Counted from the stretch's first letter, positions 16,551 through 26,703 are shown. The stretch: 43,492 nucleotides of DNA from a virus (IMGVR_UViG_3300045918_000356:1-43492), one strand, 5' to 3'. Notes: generated from the sequence alone by a model not told the origin. Program-made: numbers and translations.

Positions 16551-17948
16551 TTGATAAGTTTTGCAAAACCAGCGAAAAGATTAAGTATAGACAATTGGTA
16601 TAAGAATCATGACACGGGCGAGTTTAGGCAAATGTTGAAGCAAAAGCCGATTAGTAAGATGAAAAACGTTGCAAGAGTAGAATTATTCGATGATTTGACA
16701 GGACAAAAAAAAGAAGAGTGGCTAAGTGAAAACATTATTAATAGTGGACTTGATATGTATGCATATAAATCTGTGGTAATACAGGCGTTACTAGGTATTC
16801 CTGTAGATTTAGGGCACAAGGATATTATTAATTCAAATTCTAATATTTCTACATTCGGGAACCTTGTATTGACTGATTATACAGGGGTAGAAGATGCCAC
16901 TTTGAAGCGTATGCAAGGTACAATTAAGGGTTGGGCAAATAAATATGCCACTTATGTTGGGTCAGATATATTAAGGGGGACGATAAATCAAGCTGAATCA
17001 CTATTTACGCCAAAAACAGCGTTGAAATTTGTGTTTGACTGGCCTACATCTGCGGCAAATGGAACATTTAGGACATTGTGGTGGTTGCCTAGCGAAACGT
17101 ATAGCACTACAACGTCACCATTCAATAATTCTTGCTCATCGTTTGTTTCAAATATGTCTCTTGGCACCAGCATGGTTGGAACTACTAATCCATTTTGCGT
17201 TGTTAACAATAAATTATTTTACATTAGTGGAACTAGTGTATATTCTACGCTACGTGATATATCTAGTGTGGGAAGAATGTTCAAGACGACTTCTACATTA
17301 GAAAAAAATATAACAGCTGATGACACAACACCTAAGGGTGTACAGTTCGACGGGACATATTTTTGGGTATTTGGCTCACAAAATGCTAAAATGTACAAAT
17401 ATGACACGAGTTTTACACTGGTAACATCGTGGATTTGTACAACTGCAACATATATACCAACTTACCAATTCACGTGTTTGGGGGGCAAAATATACACATA
17501 CAGATATGTAGATGCTACAACGTGGAATATCTATAAATTCAGTGACACAGGAACACTAGAAGCTACTTATAATGTGTATTCTGCAAGTTATGCTTATTTT
17601 TCGGGTGCTTCTGCAGCTGTACTTACAAATGATGGTACTAATCTATTTCTATTTAACGCATACGATGGAAGTATATACCGATTTTTAGAAATTGATCAAA
17701 CTGGTAATTTCGTATACGATGGTGGAATGGATTGCTATAATATTCAATCCTATGTTAATAGATATGTACATATCGACGAGTATAAAAATTTATTAGTTTC
17801 ATCCTCAACCTCAAGCTTGTATTATTTTTTCCCTATGATTCGACCTACAGCCCAAACACTTCTAGCGTCTGCTGTGACAAAAACATCTGCAAATACGCTA
17901 AAAGTGACTTATACGTTTACGCTTGATACAAGTTCGTTGACCACATAG
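16551..17948 (+). CDS. tail protein, propeller-like, 465 aa
   Basis: The TTG start follows GGGGTGATAA. The N-terminal 100 residues contain NVARVELFDDLTGQKKEEW and NIINSGLDMYAYK, an attachment-type segment seen at the front of many Firmicutes tail fibres. The rest is made of repeated beta blades (VQFDGTYFWVFGSQNAKMYK, LTNDGTNLFLFNAYDGSIYR). It probably forms part of the tail tip or a second receptor-binding protein. No enzyme motif is visible. Confidence 0.65.
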   Translation: MISFAKPAKRLSIDNWYKNHDTGEFRQMLKQKPISKMKNVARVELFDDLTGQKKEEWLSENIINSGLDMYAYKSVVIQALLGIPVDLGHKDIINSNSNISTFGNLVLTDYTGVEDATLKRMQGTIKGWANKYATYVGSDILRGTINQAESLFTPKTALKFVFDWPTSAANGTFRTLWWLPSETYSTTTSPFNNSCSSFVSNMSLGTSMVGTTNPFCVVNNKLFYISGTSVYSTLRDISSVGRMFKTTSTLEKNITADDTTPKGVQFDGTYFWVFGSQNAKMYKYDTSFTLVTSWICTTATYIPTYQFTCLGGKIYTYRYVDATTWNIYKFSDTGTLEATYNVYSASYAYFSGASAAVLTNDGTNLFLFNAYDGSIYRFLEIDQTGNFVYDGGMDCYNIQSYVNRYVHIDEYKNLLVSSSTSSLYYFFPMIRPTAQTLLASAVTKTSANTLKVTYTFTLDTSSLTT

Positions 17949-17963
17949 AAAGGAGTTGATTAC

Positions 17964-19724
17964 ATGCCTACAGTAAAATTTAGGGACGCGATGCAAAATA
18001 AAAAGTATAACGTTGGTTGGAATCCGGTAAACAGTAGTGTTAGCGTTAACAATCAGCCATTTGATCCCAATAAATACGGTCTACGTAATATAAATGGATC
18101 GTACATGGGCACACAAAATCAGATGGATAGCATATTCAGCGATTACAAGCCCGCTACACCTACTGCTAGCATTAAAACGCCAACCAAATGGGACACGATG
18201 ATGAATCCTACTCCCAATAATGCAATTAATCAAGGTTTTAGTTGGAATATTCCTGGGCTAAATTCGTCTGGCGGTCAGATACCGACCAAACCATTTGTGG
18301 GTCCACCTGCTCCAATCGTACCTACTGCGACAATCAAACAGCCTGATCAATATGCAATCAATCCTGAACTACAAAACAAGTATAAAGCATTTGAGACAGC
18401 CAGCACCACACCATTTGTATATAATCCAGATGCCGATGCAGGGCTAAAACAAGCACAAAATCAAGCCACACAACTTGCTATGTTGCAAGGTAATCGGCGT
18501 GGAATGATGTACAGTAGAGGTACAAAAACAGCTATGCAGGAAGCGGCACAGAATCTAATACCACAGTTTCAGCAAAATGCATATCAGCAACATAGGGATA
18601 ATCTAGGAAACTTACAGAGCCAGTTGCAGATGCTACAAGGCATTGACAATACGCAGTACAACCGAAATAGGGATAATATTGTTGATAGTAGATATACAGA
18701 TGAAACACAATATAATAGGGGTAGAACTCAACTTGGAGACACAAACACTTATCAAAATAAATTTGATAAAATATATAATCCTACAACACAGCAATATGAA
18801 GAAGATCCACAAATTGCGAAGGCAAAGGCATTAAAGGCAAGTACCATACCGAATATGAACGACAACTACAAGAATTTGGGCTATGTGAATCCATATGCAG
18901 GGCAACAAGTGCCTGCTGATGTAAGAAAAATGCTTGAACCATACTCAAATGACTATGCTGGTATTTCGAAACAATACGCAAATAGCAATCCACAACTAGC
19001 CCAGTACGCTTCAATGTTGTCTGCTGAAAAAATGTTTAATAATCCTAATTTGCTTCAACAGTATGGACAACAATTTATGACGCCTGATGCACAAGACAAA
19101 TATGCAGGCATAAATAAAACACAGGTCCAAACTACCGGATATCAACTTGACAACATACTAAAACAAACTGAGTCTGAATTGGCACAAGCTACATTTTCAC
19201 CCAAGGTTGAAAAAGCATATCTGGAAATTGAAAAACTTAATCAAGATATGCAAAAAGGCTTAATAGACATGGAAGAAGGTGTTGCAAGGATAGATGACAT
19301 ACGAATGCAAACTGGATTGAGACCTATACAGACACAAATAGCACAACAACAAGCAGATACAGGGTCTCGAAATGCAGATACTGGTGCTTATTCTGCGGAA
19401 ACTGGAAGAATAAACTCTAATCTGTCTGCAAGTAAATTTGAGTATGACCAGACGAAGGATACAAATCAGTCTGAAGACAAAACAATCAAAGGAATCTCTG
19501 ATTACTATGAAAAATATTTTATGACACAGGGTTACGACAATGTCTACGATCAAAGTAGCGAGGGTACTGTACTCAAAGATGGAAATAAATATTTTAGCGA
19601 TGAAGCCAGAAACGCCATGGCAGATGACATCCAAGAACGACTCCAAAACGGAGCTATCACGCAAGCCCAAGCAAAACAATTAATGATTAATTACTCTCTA
19701 GGTGGATTTGGCGGTAAAAAATAA
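17964..19724 (+). CDS. internal/DNA-ejection-type virion protein, 586 aa
   Basis: AAAGGAGTTGATTAC precedes the ATG. The protein is rich in Gln, Asn and Tyr, with no hydrophobic core pattern. A helical middle (ADAGLKQAQNQATQLAMLQG, YSRGTKTAMQEAAQN) is followed by coiled segments (EKAYLEIEKLNQDMQKGLID). Its place after the stabilisation protein and before a giant internal protein fits podoviral pilot proteins (P22 gp7/gp20/gp16 position), which enter the cell with DNA. No direct homology was shown; the call is positional. Confidence 0.6.
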   Translation: MPTVKFRDAMQNKKYNVGWNPVNSSVSVNNQPFDPNKYGLRNINGSYMGTQNQMDSIFSDYKPATPTASIKTPTKWDTMMNPTPNNAINQGFSWNIPGLNSSGGQIPTKPFVGPPAPIVPTATIKQPDQYAINPELQNKYKAFETASTTPFVYNPDADAGLKQAQNQATQLAMLQGNRRGMMYSRGTKTAMQEAAQNLIPQFQQNAYQQHRDNLGNLQSQLQMLQGIDNTQYNRNRDNIVDSRYTDETQYNRGRTQLGDTNTYQNKFDKIYNPTTQQYEEDPQIAKAKALKASTIPNMNDNYKNLGYVNPYAGQQVPADVRKMLEPYSNDYAGISKQYANSNPQLAQYASMLSAEKMFNNPNLLQQYGQQFMTPDAQDKYAGINKTQVQTTGYQLDNILKQTESELAQATFSPKVEKAYLEIEKLNQDMQKGLIDMEEGVARIDDIRMQTGLRPIQTQIAQQQADTGSRNADTGAYSAETGRINSNLSASKFEYDQTKDTNQSEDKTIKGISDYYEKYFMTQGYDNVYDQSSEGTVLKDGNKYFSDEARNAMADDIQERLQNGAITQAQAKQLMINYSLGGFGGKK

Positions 19725-19738
19725 GGTGGTGATATTTG

Positions 19739-22700
19739 ATGGATTACAATAAAATTGTAAGTGAAATGGCAAACGGAACTTATCAACCTGAGAAATATAA
19801 ACCAAAGCCAAAGCCTGTAGAACCTGTCGACCTAAAACCATACACATTTGAGGCACAGCTCCGTAAATCCGCTCCATATGCGGCGAATGCATTGGATGCC
19901 ATGCATAGTAAGCAAGCCGCCACACAAAAAGCTGAGGAAGATTATAAAAGTGACCCTAATTATCAAAATTATTTAGATTCTAGACCGAAGTCCCAAGGGT
20001 ATGATTTTGTATATGGAGATATAAACAAATATGAGCCAGTAGAAGGCAAAATAAGCTACTACAATAAGTCAGCCGACAAATATGAAAATATTGGTATGGA
20101 TCAAGTGCCGTACTACAACGCATCTACTGGAGAAAAGTATAGCCACGTAGGATACTCAAAACCAAATTGGGGTGGAGAACCGTTAGAGGTTTACAAGGCT
20201 CCAGACGGGAGTCTATTCAGAGTAAAAAAAGATGATCCTAGTATATCAAAATCTACTCCAGAGGAAACCTCAAAAAGAAATCAGGATCGTCAAAAGGAAT
20301 TCGATACACGAAATCCTATAGATAGATATTCTTCTGTAATTATGAAAAATGCCATGGATACGATAGGATATCCTTACAAAGACGCTCATTTGATGCCTGA
20401 TAATCCAGATTTGGGTAATCCTGTGTCTAATTTTGCGGCTCAGGGAATCGGAATGGGAGTGGGATTAGCATTCAATCCGGGCGGTGCTGGTAGTGGATCA
20501 ATAATGTCTACAGGTAATAAAGTTGGGCAAGCAATGCTAGGTAAAAATCCTATAAAACCACTCATTCCACTGGTTAACAAATTAAATGGTACAACCGCAG
20601 GAAATATAATGTTGAAAGCAGGACAAGAGGCAATTGCTGGTGGAACAATGGGTGCGTTGGAAGGATATAATCGTAAAGAGTCACCTATGGATATTGCAAA
20701 AAGAACGGGCGAATATGCGGCATTTGGTGGGGTCATTGGCGGTGGTATGGGTGCTGTAGGTGCAGGGTTCAAGGGTATAAAAAATGGGATCAAATCAATC
20801 CCCGAAACATTTGGCGGCAATCCATACGATGGTATTGCGCCTAGAACTATCCCAAAGACTCCACAAATGCAAGGTATAGAAGATATTACTATGAGGTATA
20901 ATGATAAGCCATTTACACAGCTACAATTGCCAGAGGGAAAAAGATTATCACTACCAGAACCAGCTAGGCAATTACCACCAGTTCCTCTTAAAGTTAAAAA
21001 TGTTTCTGGTAAATTCAGGCTTCCGGAAAATGTTCAAAAAGACTTGGCGTTAGATTCATTAAAACCTTTAAAAGTTGCGGATACATCAGGTCAATATAAC
21101 TTTAAAAATACTGCATTAGAAAAATCACATAAAGAATTAGAAGATGCCATTATTGATATTCAGAATCATTTTAGGACAAATCAATTGAGGGCTGATGAAA
21201 TGGCAAGAATTAAACCAGAACTGGGGATTGATGTTGAAAAATTATTATTAAATGTTGAAAAAGCACAGTCAATAAATCCTAAAAATATAGCTGAACAACA
21301 ACGAATGAAGCGTGTAGCTGGCGTAGCTTCGCAAAGATCATATGATGTTACAGATAAAATACGTAGCGATGCAAAAACATTAAAACAAAACACTCAAAAA
21401 TCCCAACTAAAACTTACAGAACCACAGCAAGTGAGGGCATTTATAAATCAAGATAGAATTGGACAAAAATTGAAAGTTGAATCTTCAGCTAGAAATCCAG
21501 AACCTATTAGACCTATCGAAAAAAATCCGTACAATGTTCAAGAACAATTCAAAAGGGAGTTTCCGACCAGGACAACCCCTGCTGAAATTAATATGGTGAA
21601 TAATTCGGCTAAAATTGAACCTCTCCCCCCTCCAAAACTTGGGACGAACGCAGGGAAAAAATGGCGTGGGCTAAGGGGATTTGATGAACCTACTGAAACG
21701 GGCATGGAATGGCACGGGTTAAGGGGATTTGAACCCCCAACGAGTCAAGCCAAGGCGAGTCCCAAAGTTGACCCAAGAACATACTCTACAGAACGCATAA
21801 CGCATCGTTTTGCAGATGCCGATCTCCCACCTCCAGTTAAAAATCCTAGACCACTTGACCGCATTCCAGATACAGCGATAGAACTGGAATCTTACATCAA
21901 CAAAATTGATGACGCCATAAAAAAATCGTCACCAGATAGCAAATTCGTTGATATCGATGGTCACAAGTATCTTAAAGTTGATCTTCAAATATTTGGACAA
22001 AAAGCAAATGCCAAACTTGTTAACACTAGTAGATACACACGTGTTGACAATACAAATATAAAACGTCAACAGGGCATGGATGATACAACGAATCAATATA
22101 ATAGCGTCGAGGATATGCCTAGCACACTAGATCAAACAGTATCGTCCTATCAAAAGAAACCATTCAGCGTAAAGGATTTTTTTAGTAAAGTCTATACTCG
22201 AACGGTTGATACGTTCCACCCTATCAAACAAGCTGATTCGGCAACACATAAGATGGCTACAATTAGCAATAAAGCACAAGGGACAGCAAATCATATCCTT
22301 GAAGAAAATTTGGTAAGCAGAGATGGAAACAACATTGGAGAATCATTTAAGACAATATTCAAGGATTTGCCTGATATAAAATCAGTGAATTACAAGGGTG
22401 AATCTGCTACAATGGAAGAATTGCTGAATGATTACATGCTACACAAACATAATATTAGCCGAATGAATATCAAAAATACGGAAATTTCGAAGGCCCTAGA
22501 AAGTGATCTTGTGCTATTGCAAAAAGATCAACAATTATATAAAAATTTGATAGAAACCCGAAAGATGGAACTAGCTTCATCCCTAGTAGATGACCATTTC
22601 ACAATCAAAAATGATCTTAAGGACTACAAACAGCAACTAAAAGGCATTGATAAAAAAATAAACTCCCTTGAATCTAAACGAGGGTTGGCAGAAATGTCAC

Positions 22701-24868
22701 AGAAACCAATTTTCAAAGAAGAATTCACGCCGGACATGTCAAAAAAAGTGGCTGAATGGTATGAACAGAAGCATCCAGAATTAAAGAAAACAGCTGAACG
22801 ATTGAATAAAACCTATTCAACATTTATGGAGGAATGGGCTGTAAAAAGTGGATTATTAGACAAAGAAGCATATGGGGCTATGAAAAAAATGTATCCTGAT
22901 TATGTGCCTACGAATCGATTTTTTGATGAATTGGAAAAATTGACTCCTAAAAGTTCGGCGGGTGGATCATTTGTGAACAAGAGTGGATTAGTTCCGAAAG
23001 CAACCGGCTCCACCAGAAAAGTTATAAACACTATTGAATCCATGATGAAAAATATTGACAAAACTGTAAAAGCCGCGCGAAGCAACGAAGTCGGGCAAAT
23101 ATTAGCTGAATCTATACGAGACGGAAGAATTGGAAAAACAAAAAATGGAACGCCTAAAGCTGAATTAACGGAAGCTCCGCAAGATATGCTAGATGAAATT
23201 AATAATTCTATGCGTGAAGATGGCGTTGAAGGACTTAATGACTTCGTGGGATCTCAATTCGACAGGACTATCCAAAAAAATCTTAAGGGAAGCAACATTA
23301 TTACAGTTATGGAGAATGGCTCCCCTACCTTCGTAAAAATCAACGATCTTGAACTATTACGATCATTGAGAGGATTAACGGAATCTTCTCCTGGCGTAAC
23401 TGAAAAAGTTGGTAGAGCGATAACAAAACCATTTAAAACTCTGGTTACTGGAAAGAATCCAATCTTTGCATTAAAAAATATTGCAAGGGATATTCCCACG
23501 TCCTACATCAATTCTATCCAGCATAACCCTCTCAAATTTGGTAAAGACATCGTGAAAGCCGCAAAAGAAATGACTGTTAACGGGAAGTTATGGCAGGAAT
23601 ACAAAGCCCTTGGAGGAGAACACGGTAATTTCTTCAGCGATGGTGGAAAAAAACTTTCGAAAATGAAAAAACAAATTGTACATGGTAAGAATGTCGGCCA
23701 AAAAATAAGCGATGGATTAGGCAAATTCAACAACGATACAGAATCGGTCAATAGGTTCGCCGAATACATCCGTACAGTCGAAAAAGGCGGCGGAACATAC
23801 CAAAGTAAGTTGGACGGAATATATAACGCTGGTGAGGTTTCTACAAACTTTGGCAGGCATGGAGATTTCACAAAGGCAGTAGATTCTTTCGTGCCTTATT
23901 TGAATCCTGCGGTTCAAGGGCTGGATAAATTCGCACGACAAGCATTATTACAACCCGGTAAAACAGTCCTGCGAAGTTTGGTTCGTACTGCCATAAAGGG
24001 TGGCGTTGGTGTTACTGCCTTAACTGGGATACTGACCGCAGTAAATAAGGATAATACCAATTATCAGCAACTAGACAACCGTACTAAGGATACTAATTTC
24101 CTATTCCCTATACCGGGAAGCAAAGAATTTGTAAAGATTCCTAAGGCTCGTGAATCCGGGGCCATATTAGGAGCATTATTTGAAAGGATGTACCGTCAAG
24201 CCAATGGAGATAAGAACGCTTTCAAGGGATTTGGGAACACCTTGGCAACCAATTTTGTACCACCTAACCCAATCACAGATAATTATTTTTCCGGAATCAC
24301 TGATCTTGCGGCAAATAAAGATTTTGCGAATAGGGACATTGTACCACGCTACATGCAAGATAGGTCAGCTAAATATCAATATGATGATAATACCAGCGAA
24401 ATATCTAAATGGATTGGTGAAGCAGTGTCAAAGCTTCCGGGTGGAACTATTACAGGATTAGAAGATGGATTATCCCCAAAGCAAATTGATGGACTTGTAA
24501 AATCATATTTAGGTATAATTGCACAAGTTGGAATTCCTGTAACATCAAAAGGTGGAAACCCTATCAAGGCTATTACATCACAGTTTGTAGCTGATCCAAC
24601 CTACAGTAATCAACAAACTACCGATTTCTACGACATAATGGATAAGTTGAAGAAGAAGGCTACCACAAAAAATTTCATTGAGAATATCCCAACTAAAAAA
24701 GTGACAGCAGAAGAAAAACTAAGTAGCTCATTTACCCAAGCATCCACTGAAATGAGCGATATACGGAAAAAAATAAAGAATACACAGGATCAGGCAAAAG
24801 TTAGAGAATTTCAAGAAAAAATAAATGAAATTGCTAAGAAAATGGTAGATAAATATAATAACAAATAA
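19739..24868 (+). CDS. giant internal virion protein, polyvalent-protein-like, 1709 aa
   Basis: AAGGTGGTGATATTTG precedes the ATG. A Gly/Ala-rich hydrophobic region (about residues 225-360, AAQGIGMGVGLAFNPGG, TMGALEGYNRKE) looks able to insert in membranes. A proline-rich linker and long coiled coils follow (about 860-1060). The C-terminal third has GKNPIFALKNIARDIPTS and ESVNRFAEYIRTV, which resemble the C-terminal module (LPD38-type) of phage polyvalent proteins. These are injected with DNA to aid or protect the genome. It may also combine ejection and tape-like roles. No protease or transglycosylase motif was recognised. Confidence 0.6.
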   Translation: MDYNKIVSEMANGTYQPEKYKPKPKPVEPVDLKPYTFEAQLRKSAPYAANALDAMHSKQAATQKAEEDYKSDPNYQNYLDSRPKSQGYDFVYGDINKYEPVEGKISYYNKSADKYENIGMDQVPYYNASTGEKYSHVGYSKPNWGGEPLEVYKAPDGSLFRVKKDDPSISKSTPEETSKRNQDRQKEFDTRNPIDRYSSVIMKNAMDTIGYPYKDAHLMPDNPDLGNPVSNFAAQGIGMGVGLAFNPGGAGSGSIMSTGNKVGQAMLGKNPIKPLIPLVNKLNGTTAGNIMLKAGQEAIAGGTMGALEGYNRKESPMDIAKRTGEYAAFGGVIGGGMGAVGAGFKGIKNGIKSIPETFGGNPYDGIAPRTIPKTPQMQGIEDITMRYNDKPFTQLQLPEGKRLSLPEPARQLPPVPLKVKNVSGKFRLPENVQKDLALDSLKPLKVADTSGQYNFKNTALEKSHKELEDAIIDIQNHFRTNQLRADEMARIKPELGIDVEKLLLNVEKAQSINPKNIAEQQRMKRVAGVASQRSYDVTDKIRSDAKTLKQNTQKSQLKLTEPQQVRAFINQDRIGQKLKVESSARNPEPIRPIEKNPYNVQEQFKREFPTRTTPAEINMVNNSAKIEPLPPPKLGTNAGKKWRGLRGFDEPTETGMEWHGLRGFEPPTSQAKASPKVDPRTYSTERITHRFADADLPPPVKNPRPLDRIPDTAIELESYINKIDDAIKKSSPDSKFVDIDGHKYLKVDLQIFGQKANAKLVNTSRYTRVDNTNIKRQQGMDDTTNQYNSVEDMPSTLDQTVSSYQKKPFSVKDFFSKVYTRTVDTFHPIKQADSATHKMATISNKAQGTANHILEENLVSRDGNNIGESFKTIFKDLPDIKSVNYKGESATMEELLNDYMLHKHNISRMNIKNTEISKALESDLVLLQKDQQLYKNLIETRKMELASSLVDDHFTIKNDLKDYKQQLKGIDKKINSLESKRGLAEMSQKPIFKEEFTPDMSKKVAEWYEQKHPELKKTAERLNKTYSTFMEEWAVKSGLLDKEAYGAMKKMYPDYVPTNRFFDELEKLTPKSSAGGSFVNKSGLVPKATGSTRKVINTIESMMKNIDKTVKAARSNEVGQILAESIRDGRIGKTKNGTPKAELTEAPQDMLDEINNSMREDGVEGLNDFVGSQFDRTIQKNLKGSNIITVMENGSPTFVKINDLELLRSLRGLTESSPGVTEKVGRAITKPFKTLVTGKNPIFALKNIARDIPTSYINSIQHNPLKFGKDIVKAAKEMTVNGKLWQEYKALGGEHGNFFSDGGKKLSKMKKQIVHGKNVGQKISDGLGKFNNDTESVNRFAEYIRTVEKGGGTYQSKLDGIYNAGEVSTNFGRHGDFTKAVDSFVPYLNPAVQGLDKFARQALLQPGKTVLRSLVRTAIKGGVGVTALTGILTAVNKDNTNYQQLDNRTKDTNFLFPIPGSKEFVKIPKARESGAILGALFERMYRQANGDKNAFKGFGNTLATNFVPPNPITDNYFSGITDLAANKDFANRDIVPRYMQDRSAKYQYDDNTSEISKWIGEAVSKLPGGTITGLEDGLSPKQIDGLVKSYLGIIAQVGIPVTSKGGNPIKAITSQFVADPTYSNQQTTDFYDIMDKLKKKATTKNFIENIPTKKVTAEEKLSSSFTQASTEMSDIRKKIKNTQDQAKVREFQEKINEIAKKMVDKYNNK

Positions 24869-24874
24869 TCATAA

Positions 24875-24896
24875 GCCCCTTGATTGGGGCATTTTT
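24875..24896 (+). terminator. rho-independent terminator at the end of the virion genes
   Basis: GCCCC (24875-24879), loop TTGATT, GGGGC (24886-24890), then ATTTTT. Confidence 0.8.
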
Positions 24897-24947
24897 CCTG
24901 CACCGTTGGAATGACATAAAAAAAATATTATAAGGGACGGTGGAACG

Positions 24948-25154
24948 ATGCAAGCACAAGCACATGTATGTACACAGGACGACAGAATCCGGCGGCATGA
25001 GAGTCGAATAGTAGAGGTGGAAGTGAAATATGAGACGCAAGAAAGCCTATTACGGGACATTAAAGCTTGGCAATTTAGGCTGATGTGGACGCTGATTGGT
25101 AGCATGGGAGTAGCAATATTAAACTTATTGATTTTACTCTGGACTAGGAGGTAA
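24948..25154 (+). CDS. XhlA-type haemolysin/holin accessory
   Basis: The 68-aa protein has a charged helical N-terminus (QDDRIRRHESRIVEVEVKYE) and one C-terminal transmembrane helix (LMWTLIGSMGVAILNLLILL) with a basic end. This is the XhlA layout, which works with a holin and endolysin in Bacillus-type phages. It opens the lysis cassette just ahead of the amidase. A ribosome-binding site GGGACGGTGG is present. Confidence 0.85.
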   Translation: MQAQAHVCTQDDRIRRHESRIVEVEVKYETQESLLRDIKAWQFRLMWTLIGSMGVAILNLLILLWTRR

Positions 25155-25160
25155 AAAAAT

Positions 25161-25985
25161 ATGAATGCTCTAGATGAAATGTATTGGGCAGGAACAGACA
25201 AAACGAATAAATCCAGCCGCAATGGTCAAAAGGTGCTGGCTATCGTGGATCATATCACAGACGGGACAGCGGAATCTTGCCTCCAGTGGTTCAATGATTT
25301 GTCGAATACAAGTTCTTCAGCTCATTTTTTAGTTGCCCGAAACGGAAGAATATTTCAATTCGTGAAAATATCTGAATCAGCGTGGCACTGTGGAATATCT
25401 GGAGCCCGTGTTGAAATGTCACCCTCTGAATTGGTGCGTGAAATGGGCATTTCAACGAATGCGTACACGATTGGGATCGAACACGAGGGCTATGATGGTA
25501 ATGGGCTAGATGGTACGTTGACGGAAAAACAATATGAAGCTACTTTGAATCTCCATTGCATGTTGATCGATATATGCCACATTACAGTAGACAAAAAGCA
25601 TATATTGGGACATTGTGAGATTAATCCATGGGACAGGGCATATTGTCCTGGCATCAATTTCCCTTGGACGAGATTAATGAGTGATCTGCAAGCCCACTAC
25701 ACCCCTATCCCTTCCCCACCAATAAAGGAGGTCGATGAAATTATGACAGGTGAAGAAATTATAAAAGCTTTGGAATCTACTGATCAAGAAGAACTTGCAA
25801 ATCATCTTAGAAAAGTTTTGAAAATTGAGGACGCTTCATGGGCAAAGATTCAGGTTGATCTATTAAGGCAACGTAATTTGCTTAAAAGTGATCATGATGC
25901 AAATGAAATTATGAATATCGGGGTATTATCTGCAATAATAAACAACATGTATGACGAGCTCAAGAAGCTTCTACAACTCAAATAA
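25161..25985 (+). CDS. endolysin, N-acetylmuramoyl-L-alanine amidase (Amidase_2)
   Basis: The 274-aa enzyme cuts the bond between muramic acid and the stem peptide. The catalytic domain covers residues about 1-180. Likely zinc ligands are the His of VDHITDG, the His of ILGHCEINPWD and the Cys of AYCPG; GIEHEGYDGNG and SAWHCG are further family motifs. After a Pro-rich linker (YTPIPSPPIKEVDE) comes a helical C-terminal region, perhaps for wall binding or dimerisation. It has GGAGG at its start and no signal peptide, so release needs the holin. Confidence 0.93.
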   Translation: MNALDEMYWAGTDKTNKSSRNGQKVLAIVDHITDGTAESCLQWFNDLSNTSSSAHFLVARNGRIFQFVKISESAWHCGISGARVEMSPSELVREMGISTNAYTIGIEHEGYDGNGLDGTLTEKQYEATLNLHCMLIDICHITVDKKHILGHCEINPWDRAYCPGINFPWTRLMSDLQAHYTPIPSPPIKEVDEIMTGEEIIKALESTDQEELANHLRKVLKIEDASWAKIQVDLLRQRNLLKSDHDANEIMNIGVLSAIINNMYDELKKLLQLK

Positions 25986-25996
25986 GGGGTGATTTT

Positions 25997-26194
25997 ATGA
26001 TCGCAGTAAAAGAAATCCAATCACGTTTCCGCTCCAAAGTGGCATGGATCGCAGTTGCTTCATTCGTCATTTTCATCCTTAAGAATTATTTCAATTACGA
26101 AATCCCAAAATTTGATGAGTTATTTGAATTGTTTTTGGCTGTGCTTACTGTGATAGGATTTTTTAACGATCCAACAAATCCCAAAGGATGGTGA
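25997..26194 (+). CDS. holin, phi-LC3 type
   Basis: The 65-aa protein has two membrane segments (VAWIAVASFVIFILKNYF and LFELFLAVLTVIGFF) and ends in FNDPTNPKGW, the conserved end of phi-LC3 holins. It makes the membrane hole that frees the amidase. The ribosome-binding site is AAGGGGTGATTTT. Position after the endolysin is normal. Confidence 0.88.
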   Translation: MIAVKEIQSRFRSKVAWIAVASFVIFILKNYFNYEIPKFDELFELFLAVLTVIGFFNDPTNPKGW

Positions 26195-26199
26195 TTGCC

Positions 26200-26319
26200 A
26201 TGTCTGATGACAAAGATCCAGAAGCCATGATGCGTGGATGTCTGATATGGGCGATAGTAATAATTGCGGTGCTACTGTTCGCTGTCTGCGTTATTGCGGA
26301 TCTGTTGACACGTATATGA
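26200..26319 (+). CDS. small single-pass membrane protein, 39 aa
   Basis: MSDDKDPEAMMRG leads into one transmembrane helix (LIWAIVIIAVLLFAVCVIA) and a short end. AAAGGATGGTGATT precedes the ATG and the gene starts six bases after the holin gene. It may help or restrain lysis (antiholin-like), but no family is recognised. Confidence 0.7.
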   Translation: MSDDKDPEAMMRGCLIWAIVIIAVLLFAVCVIADLLTRI

Positions 26320-26337
26320 TGGATAAGGGGTGACGAT

Positions 26338-26517
26338 ATGACAATATTTGAATATTATTTCAGCAAAAAACTTATAGTTGATACTCTATGCATACTTACA
26401 ATAGATTTGCATGGTAGGAAAGAAGTCATTGAATTCAAGCGAGAATTCGATAACGTGAAAAATAATTCATGGGACCTAAAAAAATGGTTAGATAGCGAAT
26501 GTGTTCCGAGGTGGTGA
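26338..26517 (+). CDS. hypothetical protein, 59 aa
   Basis: MTIFEYYFSKKLIVDTLCIL opens the protein; the rest is charged with WDLKKWLDSECVPRW at the end. AAGGGGTGACGAT precedes the ATG. It sits in the run of tiny genes after the holin and probably shares their transcript. I see no domain. Confidence 0.65.
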   Translation: MTIFEYYFSKKLIVDTLCILTIDLHGRKEVIEFKREFDNVKNNSWDLKKWLDSECVPRW

Positions 26518-26521
26518 TGCT

Positions 26522-26608
26522 ATGATGAGCGACGAAGATATACTTTTATGCACGATGGCGTTGGTATGCTTGATGGCGTTGGTGGTAGGCGTTGTGTATG
26601 CACTTTAA
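26522..26608 (+). CDS. tiny membrane peptide, 28 aa
   Basis: MMSDEDILLC is followed by a single hydrophobic helix (TMALVCLMALVVGVVYAL). GAGGTGGTGATGCT lies upstream, overlapping the previous stop. It is the last gene of the lysis run and may be a lysis modulator. Its small size keeps this tentative. Confidence 0.55.
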   Translation: MMSDEDILLCTMALVCLMALVVGVVYAL

Positions 26609-26617
26609 AATAAATAC

Positions 26618-26646
26618 TTGTCTTTTTTTGAAAATTAGTGTAGAAT
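26618..26646 (+). promoter_or_regulatory. promoter reading into the noncoding-RNA locus
   Basis: TTGTCT (26618-26623), a 17-base spacer and TAGAAT (26641-26646). Transcription would start near 26653, inside the gene-free kilobase. A terminator at 26779-26813 would end the short product unless it is read through. Confidence 0.55.
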
Positions 26647-26663
26647 TTTAGTCAATTGAATAG

Positions 26664-26703
26664 CAAAAAAACCTTTAACTCTTATCGCTTGGCGGCATTT
26701 TTG
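26664..26703 (+). repeat. left copy of a 40-bp direct repeat, decayed terminator
   Basis: CAAAAAAACC then TTTAACTCTTATCGCTTGGC and GGCATTTTTG match 27648-27684 at most positions. The right copy forms a perfect terminator stem; this one has lost the pairing. The pair brackets the two noncoding RNAs. Confidence 0.6.
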
